DNA of 64,000 bases from HIMB114 sp052048155 (GTDB lineage: Bacteria; Pseudomonadota; Alphaproteobacteria; Pelagibacterales; Pelagibacteraceae): the NCBI RefSeq assembly GCF_052048155.1, contig NZ_JBNAIK010000003.1, positions 1 through 64,000 of the forward strand. Reading direction: 5' to 3'. Position 1 is the stretch's first letter, and the number at the start of each line of letters is the position of its first letter. Shown here one piece after another: positions 17,765 to 26,800 of this stretch. A program made the translations under genes and the position numbers. The notes beneath the pieces were generated by a model. That model did not search any database, had not been told where the DNA came from, and was given only the letters and a program-made list of their open reading frames with translations.

Positions 17765-18401
17765 AAGAATTTTACTTATATTTTTTTTTTTTATAGTTTC
17801 TTGCTCTAATAAATATCAAGTATATGAAAAAACTGGATTCGCTGGTACATCCAAAAACAATAAAATAATTTCACACTTGCAAAAAGATAGTCTTATCAAA
17901 ATTACTAATAAAAATAATAAAATTAGCAAAGTTTACAAAGTAGATGAACAATTAAAATTAACTGACTCAAGAATTATTTATTTGCCAGAAATTGTCTATG
18001 ATGAAATTAGATTAAATAGAGAATTTCCACTTGTTCTTGTCCAATCTATGAGAGAGAACAAATCATTTATTGCAAAAAAAGCAAAAACTTTTGATGAAGA
18101 AAAAAAAATTAATAAAAAAGTTAAGATAGAAACCATAGAGGTTTTGAAAATTGATAATCAAAAAGTTGTAACAAAAAAAATCTTTTTAGATTTTGGTCCA
18201 TTTTATTACAAAACTTACTCTGAAACATTATTTAGGTTATTAAGTTTGAATATTAAAAATAAAAAATTAATTTATAAGGATTATGCTCCTAAAAATCATA
18301 TTATTTCTATAGGTCCATTAAAAAACTTAACGGAATATGATAATATATATTTAAAATTAGGAAAAATTGGTTTAATCGGTTTTAATATAAGAGTTCAATG
18401 A
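17757..18401 (+). CDS. Degenerate RlpA-like lipoprotein with a SPOR-like C-terminus
   Basis: The signal peptide ends in lipobox IVSC, predicting an acylated Cys at about residue 16. In alphaproteobacteria the gene between mltB and the D,D-carboxypeptidase is rlpA, a septal lytic transglycosylase with a double-psi barrel and a SPOR domain. Residues about 45-95 align by eye with the barrel (IKITNKNN, then KVDEQLKLTDSRIIYLP against the usual V-N-D-R-G-P-F). The conserved catalytic Asp appears replaced and the GxASWYG entry motif is absent. The last 70 residues repeat a SPOR-like FGPF / IGPL pattern. Probably a binding rather than a cutting protein (inference). A run of 12 T lies in the signal-peptide codons. 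Confidence 0.7.
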   Translation: MHKRILLIFFFFIVSCSNKYQVYEKTGFAGTSKNNKIISHLQKDSLIKITNKNNKISKVYKVDEQLKLTDSRIIYLPEIVYDEIRLNREFPLVLVQSMRENKSFIAKKAKTFDEEKKINKKVKIETIEVLKIDNQKVVTKKIFLDFGPFYYKTYSETLFRLLSLNIKNKKLIYKDYAPKNHIISIGPLKNLTEYDNIYLKLGKIGLIGFNIRVQ

Positions 18402-19534
18402 TAAAAAAAATTTTTATAATTTGTTTTCTATTTATATCTGTAAAATCTAGCGCTTTAGAAACAAGTGCAAAACAGGCTTATCTAGTTGATGTTTTATCTG
18501 GAGAGGTTTTGTTTGAAAAAAACAAAGAACAAAAAATATCTCCAGCTTCGATAACAAAAATTATGACGGCAATTGTTGCCTTTGATTTAATCAAAAAAGG
18601 AGATTTGAAATTAGAAGAAAAATTTAAAGTATCAAAAAATGCTTGGAGAATGTCTTCAAAAGGATTTTCTTCAATGTTTATTATGCCAAATGACAGAGTT
18701 AGCGTTGAAAATTTATTAAAAGGAATAATTATAGTATCTGGTAACGATGCCTGTATCGCTTTAGCAGAAGGAATTGCAGGAACAGAAGAAGAGTTTGTAA
18801 ATATGATGAACAATATGGCTGAAAAAATTGGTTTATCCAATACTAGATTTGCAAATTCATCAGGTATTTATGATGGTAATAATTATTCTACAGTTGAAGA
18901 TATTTCTAAAATGTCAATTTATTTAATAAATAATTTTCCAAATTTGTATAAGTATTATTCTGAAAAAAAATTTACTTGGGACAGAACTGGTGGAGCACCT
19001 ATTACGCAAGGTAATAGAAATCCAATATTATATAAAGATATGGGTGCAGATGGTATAAAAACTGGTTACTTAAATAATTCTGGATACTCATTAGCCGCGA
19101 CAATAAAAAAAAATGACAGAAGAATCTTAAGTGTTGTAAGTGGAACAGACTCTAAAAATGCCAGATCAAAAGAAACAGTCAGATTACTTAGTTATGCTGA
19201 AAATAGATTTGATTTATTGAAAATTAATAAAATAGATAAAAGTTATGATATTAAAACTTGGAATTTAAAACAAAAAACTGTGCAATTAGAATTAAAGAAT
19301 AATATTTATTTAACAATACCAAAAAGAAAAAAAAACAAATTAAAAATCGAAATTGATCATGAAAAAGATATACTTTCTAGAGAATTAAAAAAAGGCTCTC
19401 CAGTATCTAAATTGAATATTTATTATGATAATAATTTAATAAAATCAGAAATACTCTATTCTTCTTCAAACACCACTAAAGAAAATTTCTTTGTAAGATT
19501 TTTAAATTCTATAAGTCTTTTAATATGGGGATAG
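18398..19534 (+). CDS. dacC: D-alanyl-D-alanine carboxypeptidase (PBP5/6 family)
   Basis: Penicillin-binding protein trimming the terminal D-Ala of peptidoglycan stem peptides in the periplasm. A signal peptide (about residues 1-18) is followed by an S11 peptidase domain: SITK (SxxK nucleophile), SGND (SxN) and KTG in DGIKTGYLNNSGY. The C-terminal beta domain and an amphipathic membrane-anchoring end (FFVRFLNSISLLIW) complete the 378 aa. Its start overlaps the rlpA-like gene by four bases and its end overlaps tmk by ten. The exact paralogue name (dacA or dacC) is not certain. Confidence 0.94.
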   Translation: MIKKIFIICFLFISVKSSALETSAKQAYLVDVLSGEVLFEKNKEQKISPASITKIMTAIVAFDLIKKGDLKLEEKFKVSKNAWRMSSKGFSSMFIMPNDRVSVENLLKGIIIVSGNDACIALAEGIAGTEEEFVNMMNNMAEKIGLSNTRFANSSGIYDGNNYSTVEDISKMSIYLINNFPNLYKYYSEKKFTWDRTGGAPITQGNRNPILYKDMGADGIKTGYLNNSGYSLAATIKKNDRRILSVVSGTDSKNARSKETVRLLSYAENRFDLLKINKIDKSYDIKTWNLKQKTVQLELKNNIYLTIPKRKKNKLKIEIDHEKDILSRELKKGSPVSKLNIYYDNNLIKSEILYSSSNTTKENFFVRFLNSISLLIWG

Positions 19535-20163
19535 GAAAGGGTAATTTAATTACTTTTGAGGGCATTGAAGGTAGTGGAAAATCAACTCAACTTCATGAGG
19601 TATATAAATTTTTAAAAAAAAGAAAAATCAAGTGTATTAAAACTAGGGAGCCTGGTGGGACGAGGTTAGCAGAAAAAATAAGAAAATTAATTATTAAAGA
19701 TTTAAAAAATAATGAAGATAATTTAACAGAACTTCTATTACTTTTTGCGGCGAGATCTAATCATTTTTTAAAAATTAAAAAACTTATAAAAAAAGGGTAT
19801 TTGGTTCTATGTGATAGATATATAGACTCTACATACGCTTATCAACATTGTGAACAAGGACAAGATATTAAATTAATAAATTTTTTGCAAAATTTAATAA
19901 GTAAAAAAAGTTTTCCAAAAATTACATTCTTTATAGATATTCCAGTAAAGATTTCAAAATTAAGGGTAAAGGGTAGAGGTAGGTTAGATAGATTTGATGA
20001 ATATGGAGAAAAAAAACTCAATAAATTAAGAAAAAGTTTTATAAATTTAACAAAAAAACACAATAGAATAATCAAGATTGATGGTACAAAAAATAAAAAA
20101 GATATCACTATACAAATTGTTGATTATTTAATTAAAAAAAATGTCATTAAAAATTTTAAATAA
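19525..20163 (+). CDS. tmk: Thymidylate kinase
   Basis: Phosphorylates dTMP to dTDP. P-loop FEGIEGSGKST at about residues 9-19, DR-type TREPGGTRLAEKIR, and CDRYIDSTYAYQ. The length of 212 aa is normal. The start overlaps the carboxypeptidase gene; the end overlaps holB by 23 bases. The tmk-holB-metG-tatD order is widely conserved. Confidence 0.96.
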   Translation: MGIGKGNLITFEGIEGSGKSTQLHEVYKFLKKRKIKCIKTREPGGTRLAEKIRKLIIKDLKNNEDNLTELLLLFAARSNHFLKIKKLIKKGYLVLCDRYIDSTYAYQHCEQGQDIKLINFLQNLISKKSFPKITFFIDIPVKISKLRVKGRGRLDRFDEYGEKKLNKLRKSFINLTKKHNRIIKIDGTKNKKDITIQIVDYLIKKNVIKNFK

Positions 20164-20917
20164 AGTTATTGGTTTTGAACAAGAGCTAAAACTTTTCAAA
20201 AATCTTTTTGATATTAAAAAACTACCGCAAACATTAATGATACAAGGGCTTGATGGTATTGGTAAATATACGTTTTGTCTTAACCTTGTATCTTCGTTAT
20301 TAAAAAAAAATAATACAAATATTGAGGATGAATTAATTTCAGATAGTAATGTTTTAATCTTAAAAAATGAATGTTCAGAGCAGGCCGTTAAAATTGATGA
20401 TGTTAGAAATATAATAAATTTTTGCCAGTTAAAATCATTTAATGATTTACCAAAATTTATAATAATTAAAAATTCTCAATTTTTAAATGCTAATTCAGTA
20501 AATGCACTATTAAAACTTATAGAAGAACCTAATGATAATATATATTTTATATTTACCTCTAATTTAATTGATCAAAATATAGAAACATTAATGTCTAGAT
20601 GTTTTATAAAAAAATTATTTTTAAATAAAAAATATTATAAAACTATTATAGAAAAATTTGTATTTGATAATAGTCTACATGATTTTTCAGAAAATATTAA
20701 TTTTAATGATACACCTGGAATTTTTTTGAGAAAATATTTTTATAATTTAAATCCAAACTTAGAAAAATTAAGAAAAGATAATCAAAATTTATTTTATAAA
20801 ATTTTTAGTACAAAAATATTGGAATCTGCAGATTTAAATTTAAATACATTAAAAAAAATTAAGCTTAATTTGTTTTTAAATAATGATATTAGAAAAATCA
20901 TAAAAAAGTTTAATTAA
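20141..20917 (+). CDS. holB: DNA polymerase III delta-prime subunit
   Basis: Clamp-loader subunit of the replicative polymerase. The ATPase-like fold is recognisable from MIQGLDGIGKYTFCLNLV, SVNALLKLIEEPNDNIYFIFT and the arginine-finger-like MSRCFIKK. At 258 aa it is short compared with about 330 in enterics; most of the C-terminal domain is trimmed and the zinc cysteines of the family are not seen. Position between tmk and metG supports the call. It shares one base with metG. Confidence 0.88.
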   Translation: MSLKILNKVIGFEQELKLFKNLFDIKKLPQTLMIQGLDGIGKYTFCLNLVSSLLKKNNTNIEDELISDSNVLILKNECSEQAVKIDDVRNIINFCQLKSFNDLPKFIIIKNSQFLNANSVNALLKLIEEPNDNIYFIFTSNLIDQNIETLMSRCFIKKLFLNKKYYKTIIEKFVFDNSLHDFSENINFNDTPGIFLRKYFYNLNPNLEKLRKDNQNLFYKIFSTKILESADLNLNTLKKIKLNLFLNNDIRKIIKKFN

Positions 20918-22419
20918 TGAATAATAAAAAATTTTATATTACAACACCAATATATTATCCTTCAGCAAAGCCACATATGGGCCATGCCTATTCAAGTATA
21001 GCTAGTGATGTTATTGCAAGATTTAAAAGAATTAATGGATACGATGTTTCTTTTTTAACTGGTACTGATGAACATGGTTTAAAGATACAAAGGGCAGCTG
21101 AAGAGCAGAATAGCGATCCTTTATCATTTTGTGATAAAATTTCACAAACTTTTATTGACCTAAGTAATACACTGAATTTAAGTAATACCGATTTTATTAG
21201 AACTACAGAAGACAGGCACAAAAATACTGTAAAAAAACTATGGTCACTTCTTCAAGAAAACGACCAGCTTTATTTATCAAAATATGCAGGGTGGTATTCA
21301 GTATCTGATGAAGCTTATTATTTAGAAAATGAAGTAGAAGAATTAGATGGTAAAAAAATTTCTAAGAGCAGTGGAAGTGAAGTAACCTGGATGGAAGAGG
21401 AAAGTTTTTTTTTTAAACTTTCTGATTGGCAAAAACCACTACTTGATTTTTATAAAAATAATCCAGATTTTATACAACCAGAAAGTAGAAAAAATGAAGT
21501 AATAAGTTTTGTTTCAGGTGGACTAAAAGATTTATCTGTATCAAGAACAACCTTTGACTGGGGTATTGAGGTCCCTAATAACAAAAAGCATGTAATGTAT
21601 GTATGGTTAGATGCACTTACAAATTATCTAAGCGCCACTAATTATTTTAATAATCATAATGATTTCTGGCCAGCAGATGTTCACATAATTGGAAAAGATA
21701 TTTTAAGATTTCATGCAGTATATTGGCCAGCTTTTCTAATGGCAGCAAAACTTCCTGTTCCAAAACAAATATTTGGGCATGGCTGGATACTTTCAGGAGA
21801 AGAAAAAATGTCAAAATCTAAAGGAAATATTTTAGATCCTTTGGAGTTAATAAATCAATATGGATCAGATGAAATTAGGTATTATTTGATGAAAGATGTA
21901 ATTTTTGGTTTGGACGGAAAAATTAATATCGATAATTTAAGAATAACGCTAAACGATCTAGCAAATAATATTGGAAATTTATCTAATCGTATATTTACTA
22001 TATTAAATAAAAATTATGAATGCAAAGTTCCACAAATAAATGATGGGTACACTATAAATAGTGATTTGTTGGTAGATAAAAAAACAATCATACAATTTAT
22101 TGATAAATACGAATTACACAATTATACAAAATTTATTCACTCATATTCATCCACCATAAATAAATACGTCAATGATAATGAGCCATGGAATAAAAAAAAT
22201 AATTCAGAGCAAAATATTAAAAATATTCTCTTTTCAACTTTAGTAGCGTTAAAAAATATTTTTATTTTGCTTTATCCTGTTATGCCGTTAGTAAGTATTA
22301 AATTTTTAAAAAGTTTAAATGTAAATGAAAATGAAATAAAAATTGATAATATAAATGAAAAATTAACCATAAATGATCAGTTAACAAAACCTGATATACT
22401 TTTTAAAAAATATGAGTAG
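20917..22419 (+). CDS. metG: Methionyl-tRNA synthetase
   Basis: Class I synthetase for initiator and elongator tRNA-Met. HIGH-type PHMGHAYSSIASDV near residue 18, KMSKSKGN near residue 296, and the WLDALTNYLSA region. At 500 aa it is the short form, without the zinc knuckle cysteines and without a C-terminal tRNA-binding domain. It shares one base with holB upstream and overlaps tatD by eight bases. Confidence 0.97.
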   Translation: MNNKKFYITTPIYYPSAKPHMGHAYSSIASDVIARFKRINGYDVSFLTGTDEHGLKIQRAAEEQNSDPLSFCDKISQTFIDLSNTLNLSNTDFIRTTEDRHKNTVKKLWSLLQENDQLYLSKYAGWYSVSDEAYYLENEVEELDGKKISKSSGSEVTWMEEESFFFKLSDWQKPLLDFYKNNPDFIQPESRKNEVISFVSGGLKDLSVSRTTFDWGIEVPNNKKHVMYVWLDALTNYLSATNYFNNHNDFWPADVHIIGKDILRFHAVYWPAFLMAAKLPVPKQIFGHGWILSGEEKMSKSKGNILDPLELINQYGSDEIRYYLMKDVIFGLDGKINIDNLRITLNDLANNIGNLSNRIFTILNKNYECKVPQINDGYTINSDLLVDKKTIIQFIDKYELHNYTKFIHSYSSTINKYVNDNEPWNKKNNSEQNIKNILFSTLVALKNIFILLYPVMPLVSIKFLKSLNVNENEIKIDNINEKLTINDQLTKPDILFKKYE

Positions 22420-23185
22420 TTTAATAGATTCACACTGTCACTTATATTATGAGCCTTATATAAATGATATTCAGGGAACTATAGATGAGTGCAAAAAAAA
22501 TAATATTTACAAACTTCTTTCTATTGGAGTTGATTTAACAACATCCAAAAAAAATATTGAGCTTGCACAAAAATATAACGAAATATATTGCACGGTAGGT
22601 ATTCACCCAAATTCAACTGTTAATTCTAAAAAAGAAGATCTTTTAGAATTAAAGCAATTAATAAAATCATCAAATAAAATTATTGGTTTAGGTGAAACTG
22701 GTTTGGATTATTACAGAGATTTTGATAAAAATTTACAATTCTTTTACTTTGAAGAACAAATTAAAATTGCAAAAGAATTTAATCTTCCAGTAATTGTACA
22801 TACACGAGACGCTGAAGATGACACTTATTTAATATTAAAAAAATATTCAAATATTAATTTAAAATTTATTATACATTGCTTTTCAGGTTCAATTGATTTT
22901 GCTACGAAATGTTCCCAGTTAGGTTGCTATATATCATTTAGCGGAAATATAACTTTTAAAAATGCTGATAATATAAGAGAAACGTGTAAAGAAATTGATA
23001 TAAATAAAATTTTAATTGAAACAGACTCTCCTTATTTGACTCCTCATCCGCATAGAGGAAAAAAAAATCATCCATCAAACGTAAGGTATGTGTGTAGCGA
23101 AATATCTAAAATTAAAAATATTGATTTTGATAGTATATCAAAGATAACAACTAAAAATTTTAATAGTATTTTTTTTGATGGATAA
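22412..23185 (+). CDS. tatD: TatD-family metal-dependent deoxyribonuclease
   Basis: TIM-barrel hydrolase with 3'-5' exonuclease activity in characterised homologues. Motifs: IDSHCHLYYEP (HxH), GLGETGLDYYRDF, PVIVHTRDAEDDT, FIIHCFSGS and the ETDSPYLTPHPHRGKKNHPSNV signature. At 257 aa it is full length. It overlaps metG and the first glycosyltransferase of the accessory island. In many alphaproteobacteria a metallo-beta-lactamase-fold gene follows tatD; here the island takes that place. Confidence 0.95.
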   Translation: MSSLIDSHCHLYYEPYINDIQGTIDECKKNNIYKLLSIGVDLTTSKKNIELAQKYNEIYCTVGIHPNSTVNSKKEDLLELKQLIKSSNKIIGLGETGLDYYRDFDKNLQFFYFEEQIKIAKEFNLPVIVHTRDAEDDTYLILKKYSNINLKFIIHCFSGSIDFATKCSQLGCYISFSGNITFKNADNIRETCKEIDINKILIETDSPYLTPHPHRGKKNHPSNVRYVCSEISKIKNIDFDSISKITTKNFNSIFFDG

Positions 23186-25247
23186 AAAAAGAGCTATAAT
23201 CTTACCTTACAAAGAGAGTTTTGGGGATAAAAATTCCGGTGCAGCCTCAATTTTTGTCAAAGAAAGTTTAGTTAATGAAAATGTTGATCAATTTGTAATT
23301 TATGGTTCCAAATCAATTGTAAATGCAAAATACAAAAAAAATTATTTTTACAATCCAGTTCAAAAAAAATATTTTAGAAATTATAATTATATAAAATATT
23401 TTATTAAAAAATTTTCACATTTTAATTTTGAAACAATAGAAATACACAATAGACCTGAATACATCAAAGAAATTAAAAAAAATTTTCCCACATCAAAAAT
23501 TATTTTTTTTTTTCATAATGATCCAAATACCCTTAGGGGCTCCAAAAAAAATGAAGAAAAAAAATATATATACAACAATTGTCATATTGTCTTTTTAAGT
23601 AAATGGATCCAAAAAAAATTTGAAAATAAAAAATTTATTAACAAAAAAAATATTGTAATTTATCCTGGAGTAAAACAATCCAATTATAAAAAAAAACAAA
23701 AAATTATTTTTTTTTGTGGAAAACTAAATCATTCCAAAGGCTATGATGTATTTATTCAAGCAACAAAAAAAATAAAAAAAATAAAAAAATTTTCAGATTG
23801 GAAAATTATTTCTGCTGGCACCGAGTCCAGGAGGGTAATACCTGTTGAAGATCATATAAAAGAACTTGGGCAAATTAGTAATAAACAAGTTTATAATATT
23901 TATGAAAAAGCATTAATTTCTATTGCTCCCTCAAACTGGGAAGAGCCATTGGGTAGATTGCCAATAGAATCGGCCGCACATGGATCTATATCTATAACTT
24001 CTGATAAAGGTGGACTACCCGAAACCAACCATCATGGGTACATTTTAAAAGATAATTCATCTAAAGAATTATTTGAATTATTAGTTAAACTTTTATCTAA
24101 TAGTAAAAAATTACATAGTTTAAGTAAAAAAATTTATAATAGTTTTGATTTTACAAATGAAAAGTTTTTAAAATCTATATCAAATCTAAGATATAGAGAT
24201 GAGAAGGTAAAAAAAGTTTTTTTAATATCAAATTTAAATTTAAAAAATAAAAAAAGATTATTTTATTCTTTTTTTAATAAACTTAAACTTGGGTTAAAAA
24301 AATATCCATTAAAATTAATAAGTATAAGCGATAGAGATTTTATTAGAGATAACAGGGGGATTTTGGATATATCTGGAATAAAAAGTTTTAATAAAGCCAT
24401 TATTAATAAAGTTAAATTATTTAACCCCGATCTAATTATCTTAGGTCACACAGATAGAATTGAAATAAAAACATTTGAAAAAATAAGATCAATTAATAAT
24501 GATATAAAGATAATAAAAATATTCATAGATTCTATATCTAATGAATTTTTTAAATTTAAAAAAGTTTTTTATGAATACAAGTTTTTAAATAATATTTTTA
24601 TTTCATCAAATCCTAAAATGTTAAAAGAACAAGATTTATCTAATAAAATAAAATTCATACCTTATCCGGTTGATAAAAAGATTGATAATCTTAAATCATT
24701 TAATTTGATTAATAAGCAAATTGATGTTTTTTTTGCATTAAGCCATGGTCAAAATAGAGGAATTTTAAAAAAAGGAAAAATAGATGAGCGAGAAGAATTT
24801 TTAAGTAAATTGAAAGTTTTATTGCCTGATCATGTGAAATGTAATTTTATTGGAATAAATAATGCACAACCAGTTTGGGGTAATGAATTTTATAATAGAA
24901 TCAAAAACAGTAAAATTTTAATTAATCTTAGCAGAGGCAAATACAAAAAACATTATTCCAGCGACAGAATATCTTCATTGATCGGGAATGGCTGTTTTGT
25001 ATTGAATGAAAAAAAAAACTTATACTCTGATTTCTTTGATAAAAAAAATGAATTAATAAATTTTACCACTGAAAGAGATTTAAAAAATAAAATATTATAT
25101 TATTTAGATAAACCTAAATTAAGAAAAATAATAGCTTCCAATTGTTATCAAAAATATCATGCTAAAATTAATACAAGTATAATTATAAATTATATTCTTG
25201 ATGTAATTTTTAAAAAGAAAATAAGAAAAAAATATCTCTGGACATAA
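23178..25247 (+). CDS. Two-domain glycosyltransferase (GT4-like plus CgeB-like)
   Basis: 689 aa with two glycosyltransferase units in tandem. Residues about 1-340 look like a GT4 GT-B enzyme: IFFCGKLNHSKGYDVFIQAT (start of donor domain) and the E-x7-E motif in SNWEEPLGRLPIESAAHG. Residues about 345-690 resemble CgeB/YkvP-type GT1 proteins: NPDLIILGHTDRIE, IKFIPYPVDKK and a late YSSDRISSLIGNGCFVLNE. The sugar donors are unknown. The ATG at 23178 is chosen over a TTG three bases earlier. It overlaps the tatD stop by eight bases. Probably it builds surface polysaccharide or lipid-linked glycan. Confidence 0.83.
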   Translation: MDKKRAIILPYKESFGDKNSGAASIFVKESLVNENVDQFVIYGSKSIVNAKYKKNYFYNPVQKKYFRNYNYIKYFIKKFSHFNFETIEIHNRPEYIKEIKKNFPTSKIIFFFHNDPNTLRGSKKNEEKKYIYNNCHIVFLSKWIQKKFENKKFINKKNIVIYPGVKQSNYKKKQKIIFFCGKLNHSKGYDVFIQATKKIKKIKKFSDWKIISAGTESRRVIPVEDHIKELGQISNKQVYNIYEKALISIAPSNWEEPLGRLPIESAAHGSISITSDKGGLPETNHHGYILKDNSSKELFELLVKLLSNSKKLHSLSKKIYNSFDFTNEKFLKSISNLRYRDEKVKKVFLISNLNLKNKKRLFYSFFNKLKLGLKKYPLKLISISDRDFIRDNRGILDISGIKSFNKAIINKVKLFNPDLIILGHTDRIEIKTFEKIRSINNDIKIIKIFIDSISNEFFKFKKVFYEYKFLNNIFISSNPKMLKEQDLSNKIKFIPYPVDKKIDNLKSFNLINKQIDVFFALSHGQNRGILKKGKIDEREEFLSKLKVLLPDHVKCNFIGINNAQPVWGNEFYNRIKNSKILINLSRGKYKKHYSSDRISSLIGNGCFVLNEKKNLYSDFFDKKNELINFTTERDLKNKILYYLDKPKLRKIIASNCYQKYHAKINTSIIINYILDVIFKKKIRKKYLWT

Positions 25248-25251
25248 AAAA

Positions 25252-26136
25252 ATGTTTTCAATTTTAATTCCTACATTAAATAATTTAAACTATTTAAAAA
25301 TTTGTATTAATAGCATAAAAAAAAATTCTTTATTGAATAACGAAATCATTGTGCATGTCAGCGAAGGTACTGATGATACAATTAATTACTTAAATAAAAA
25401 TAAAATTAAATATTCATTTACTGAATACAATTCTGGTATTTGTGAAGGATTAAATAGAGCTAAAAAATTATCATCTAAAGATTATGTCCTCTATGCGCAT
25501 GATGATTTTTATTTTTGTCCTGAATGGGATTTTATTTTGAAAAAAGAAATTGATAATATTGGACACAATAATTTTTATTTATCAGGAACAATGATGCACG
25601 AAGGTCAAATTAAATGTGACTATGGCGATAATTATGAAAGTTTTAATGAAGTAGAATTTCTAAATAATTACAAAAAATATAATTATTTTGATTTCCAGGG
25701 ATCAACTTGGGCACCTAGTGTCGTACATAAAGATTTATGGGATAAGGTAGGCGGTTTAAGTGAGGAATTTTTTCCTGGCTCAGGCTCTGATCCAGATTTT
25801 AATATGAAATTATGGAATAAAGGGGTAAGAATTTTCAAGGGTTTAAATGATTTCAAGGTTTACCATTTTGGATCAAAAGTTTTGAGAAACTATGAAAAAA
25901 ATAATATAAGTAATTTGAAAAGGGGACATGGTAGCAAAAGTAGTAAAATATTTTTATTAAAATGGGGAGTTTCAATTAAATTTTTTAAAAAATACTACTT
26001 AAAATCAAACTTAAAGTACAAAAAACCATTAAACAATCCAAAAAAAAACATTTTATTTTTTTTTGATTTAATTAAATGTAAATTAAATTATTTATACTTA
26101 CTATTATTTTTTAAGAAATATGGAAAAATTAAATAA
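25252..26136 (+). CDS. Glycosyltransferase family 2
   Basis: GT-A fold transferase. The N-terminal FSILIPTLNNLNYLKICINS is the usual nucleotide-sugar binding start, and the acidic metal-binding motif is in YVLYAHDDFYFCPEWDF. The acceptor region has GGLSEEFFPGSGSDPDFN. 294 aa with a basic, aromatic C-terminus that may touch the membrane. It follows the two-domain glycosyltransferase by four bases and overlaps the methyltransferase by 17. Donor and acceptor are not predictable. Confidence 0.87.
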   Translation: MFSILIPTLNNLNYLKICINSIKKNSLLNNEIIVHVSEGTDDTINYLNKNKIKYSFTEYNSGICEGLNRAKKLSSKDYVLYAHDDFYFCPEWDFILKKEIDNIGHNNFYLSGTMMHEGQIKCDYGDNYESFNEVEFLNNYKKYNYFDFQGSTWAPSVVHKDLWDKVGGLSEEFFPGSGSDPDFNMKLWNKGVRIFKGLNDFKVYHFGSKVLRNYEKNNISNLKRGHGSKSSKIFLLKWGVSIKFFKKYYLKSNLKYKKPLNNPKKNILFFFDLIKCKLNYLYLLLFFKKYGKIK

Positions 26137-26800
26137 AATAAATTTATTCAAAAATAGAATTTATAATTTTTTCTTTGTTGAAAGGTTTTTTAAAAAATTA
26201 AATATTGAGTTTCCAAAAAATATAAAAAGGTGGGATTTAATTCAGTACATAATTGACAGTTTTTCTTTTGAAAACTATTTAGAAATTGGATGTGACGATG
26301 ATTATTGTTTCTCTAAAATTAAAATAAAAAATAAAGTTGGTGTTGATCCTTATATGGGTGGAAATTTTAGAGGAACGAGTGATGAATTTTTTGCCCAAAA
26401 TAATAAAATGTTTGATGTAATTTTTATTGATGGGTTACATCATTATGATCAATGTCTTAAAGATGTTGAAAATTCTTTGAATTTTTTAAATCCTAATGGT
26501 TATATTTTGCTTCATGATTGTTTGCCGAGGTCAATAGCCCATCAAGCCATACCAAGATACCGTGGCTCCTGGAATGGGGACGTATGGAAGGTAATAGTAA
26601 ATTTAAGAACAAGAAAAAATTTAAATACCATAACATGTAAAATTGACATGGGTGTTGGTATTGTAAAAATTAATAAAAATACAAATTTATTAAATTTAAA
26701 TAATAACAATTTTAAAAATTTAAAATTTAAAGATTATTATGAAAATTTTAATCAATATATGAATATTCATGAGTACGAGGAAGTGTTAAAAATTTTATAA
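26120..26800 (+). CDS. SAM-dependent methyltransferase, class I (Methyltransf_24 type)
   Basis: Rossmann-fold methyltransferase of 226 aa. Motif I is YLEIGCDDDYCFSKI, the acidic loop is VGVDPYMGG, and the post-motif DVIFIDGLHHYDQCLKDVEN with GYILLHDCLP is typical of this subgroup. Such enzymes near glycosyltransferases often methylate sugars in surface glycans (inference). It overlaps the upstream glycosyltransferase gene by 17 bases and its 3' end overlaps the convergent glycosyltransferase by six. Confidence 0.85.
   Translation: MEKLNKINLFKNRIYNFFFVERFFKKLNIEFPKNIKRWDLIQYIIDSFSFENYLEIGCDDDYCFSKIKIKNKVGVDPYMGGNFRGTSDEFFAQNNKMFDVIFIDGLHHYDQCLKDVENSLNFLNPNGYILLHDCLPRSIAHQAIPRYRGSWNGDVWKVIVNLRTRKNLNTITCKIDMGVGIVKINKNTNLLNLNNNNFKNLKFKDYYENFNQYMNIHEYEEVLKIL

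Noticed and set aside
23755..23800. A-rich repeat-like tract in the first glycosyltransferase
   Set aside because: It encodes a plain Lys/Ile-rich helix; no repeat unit with regular period is present.
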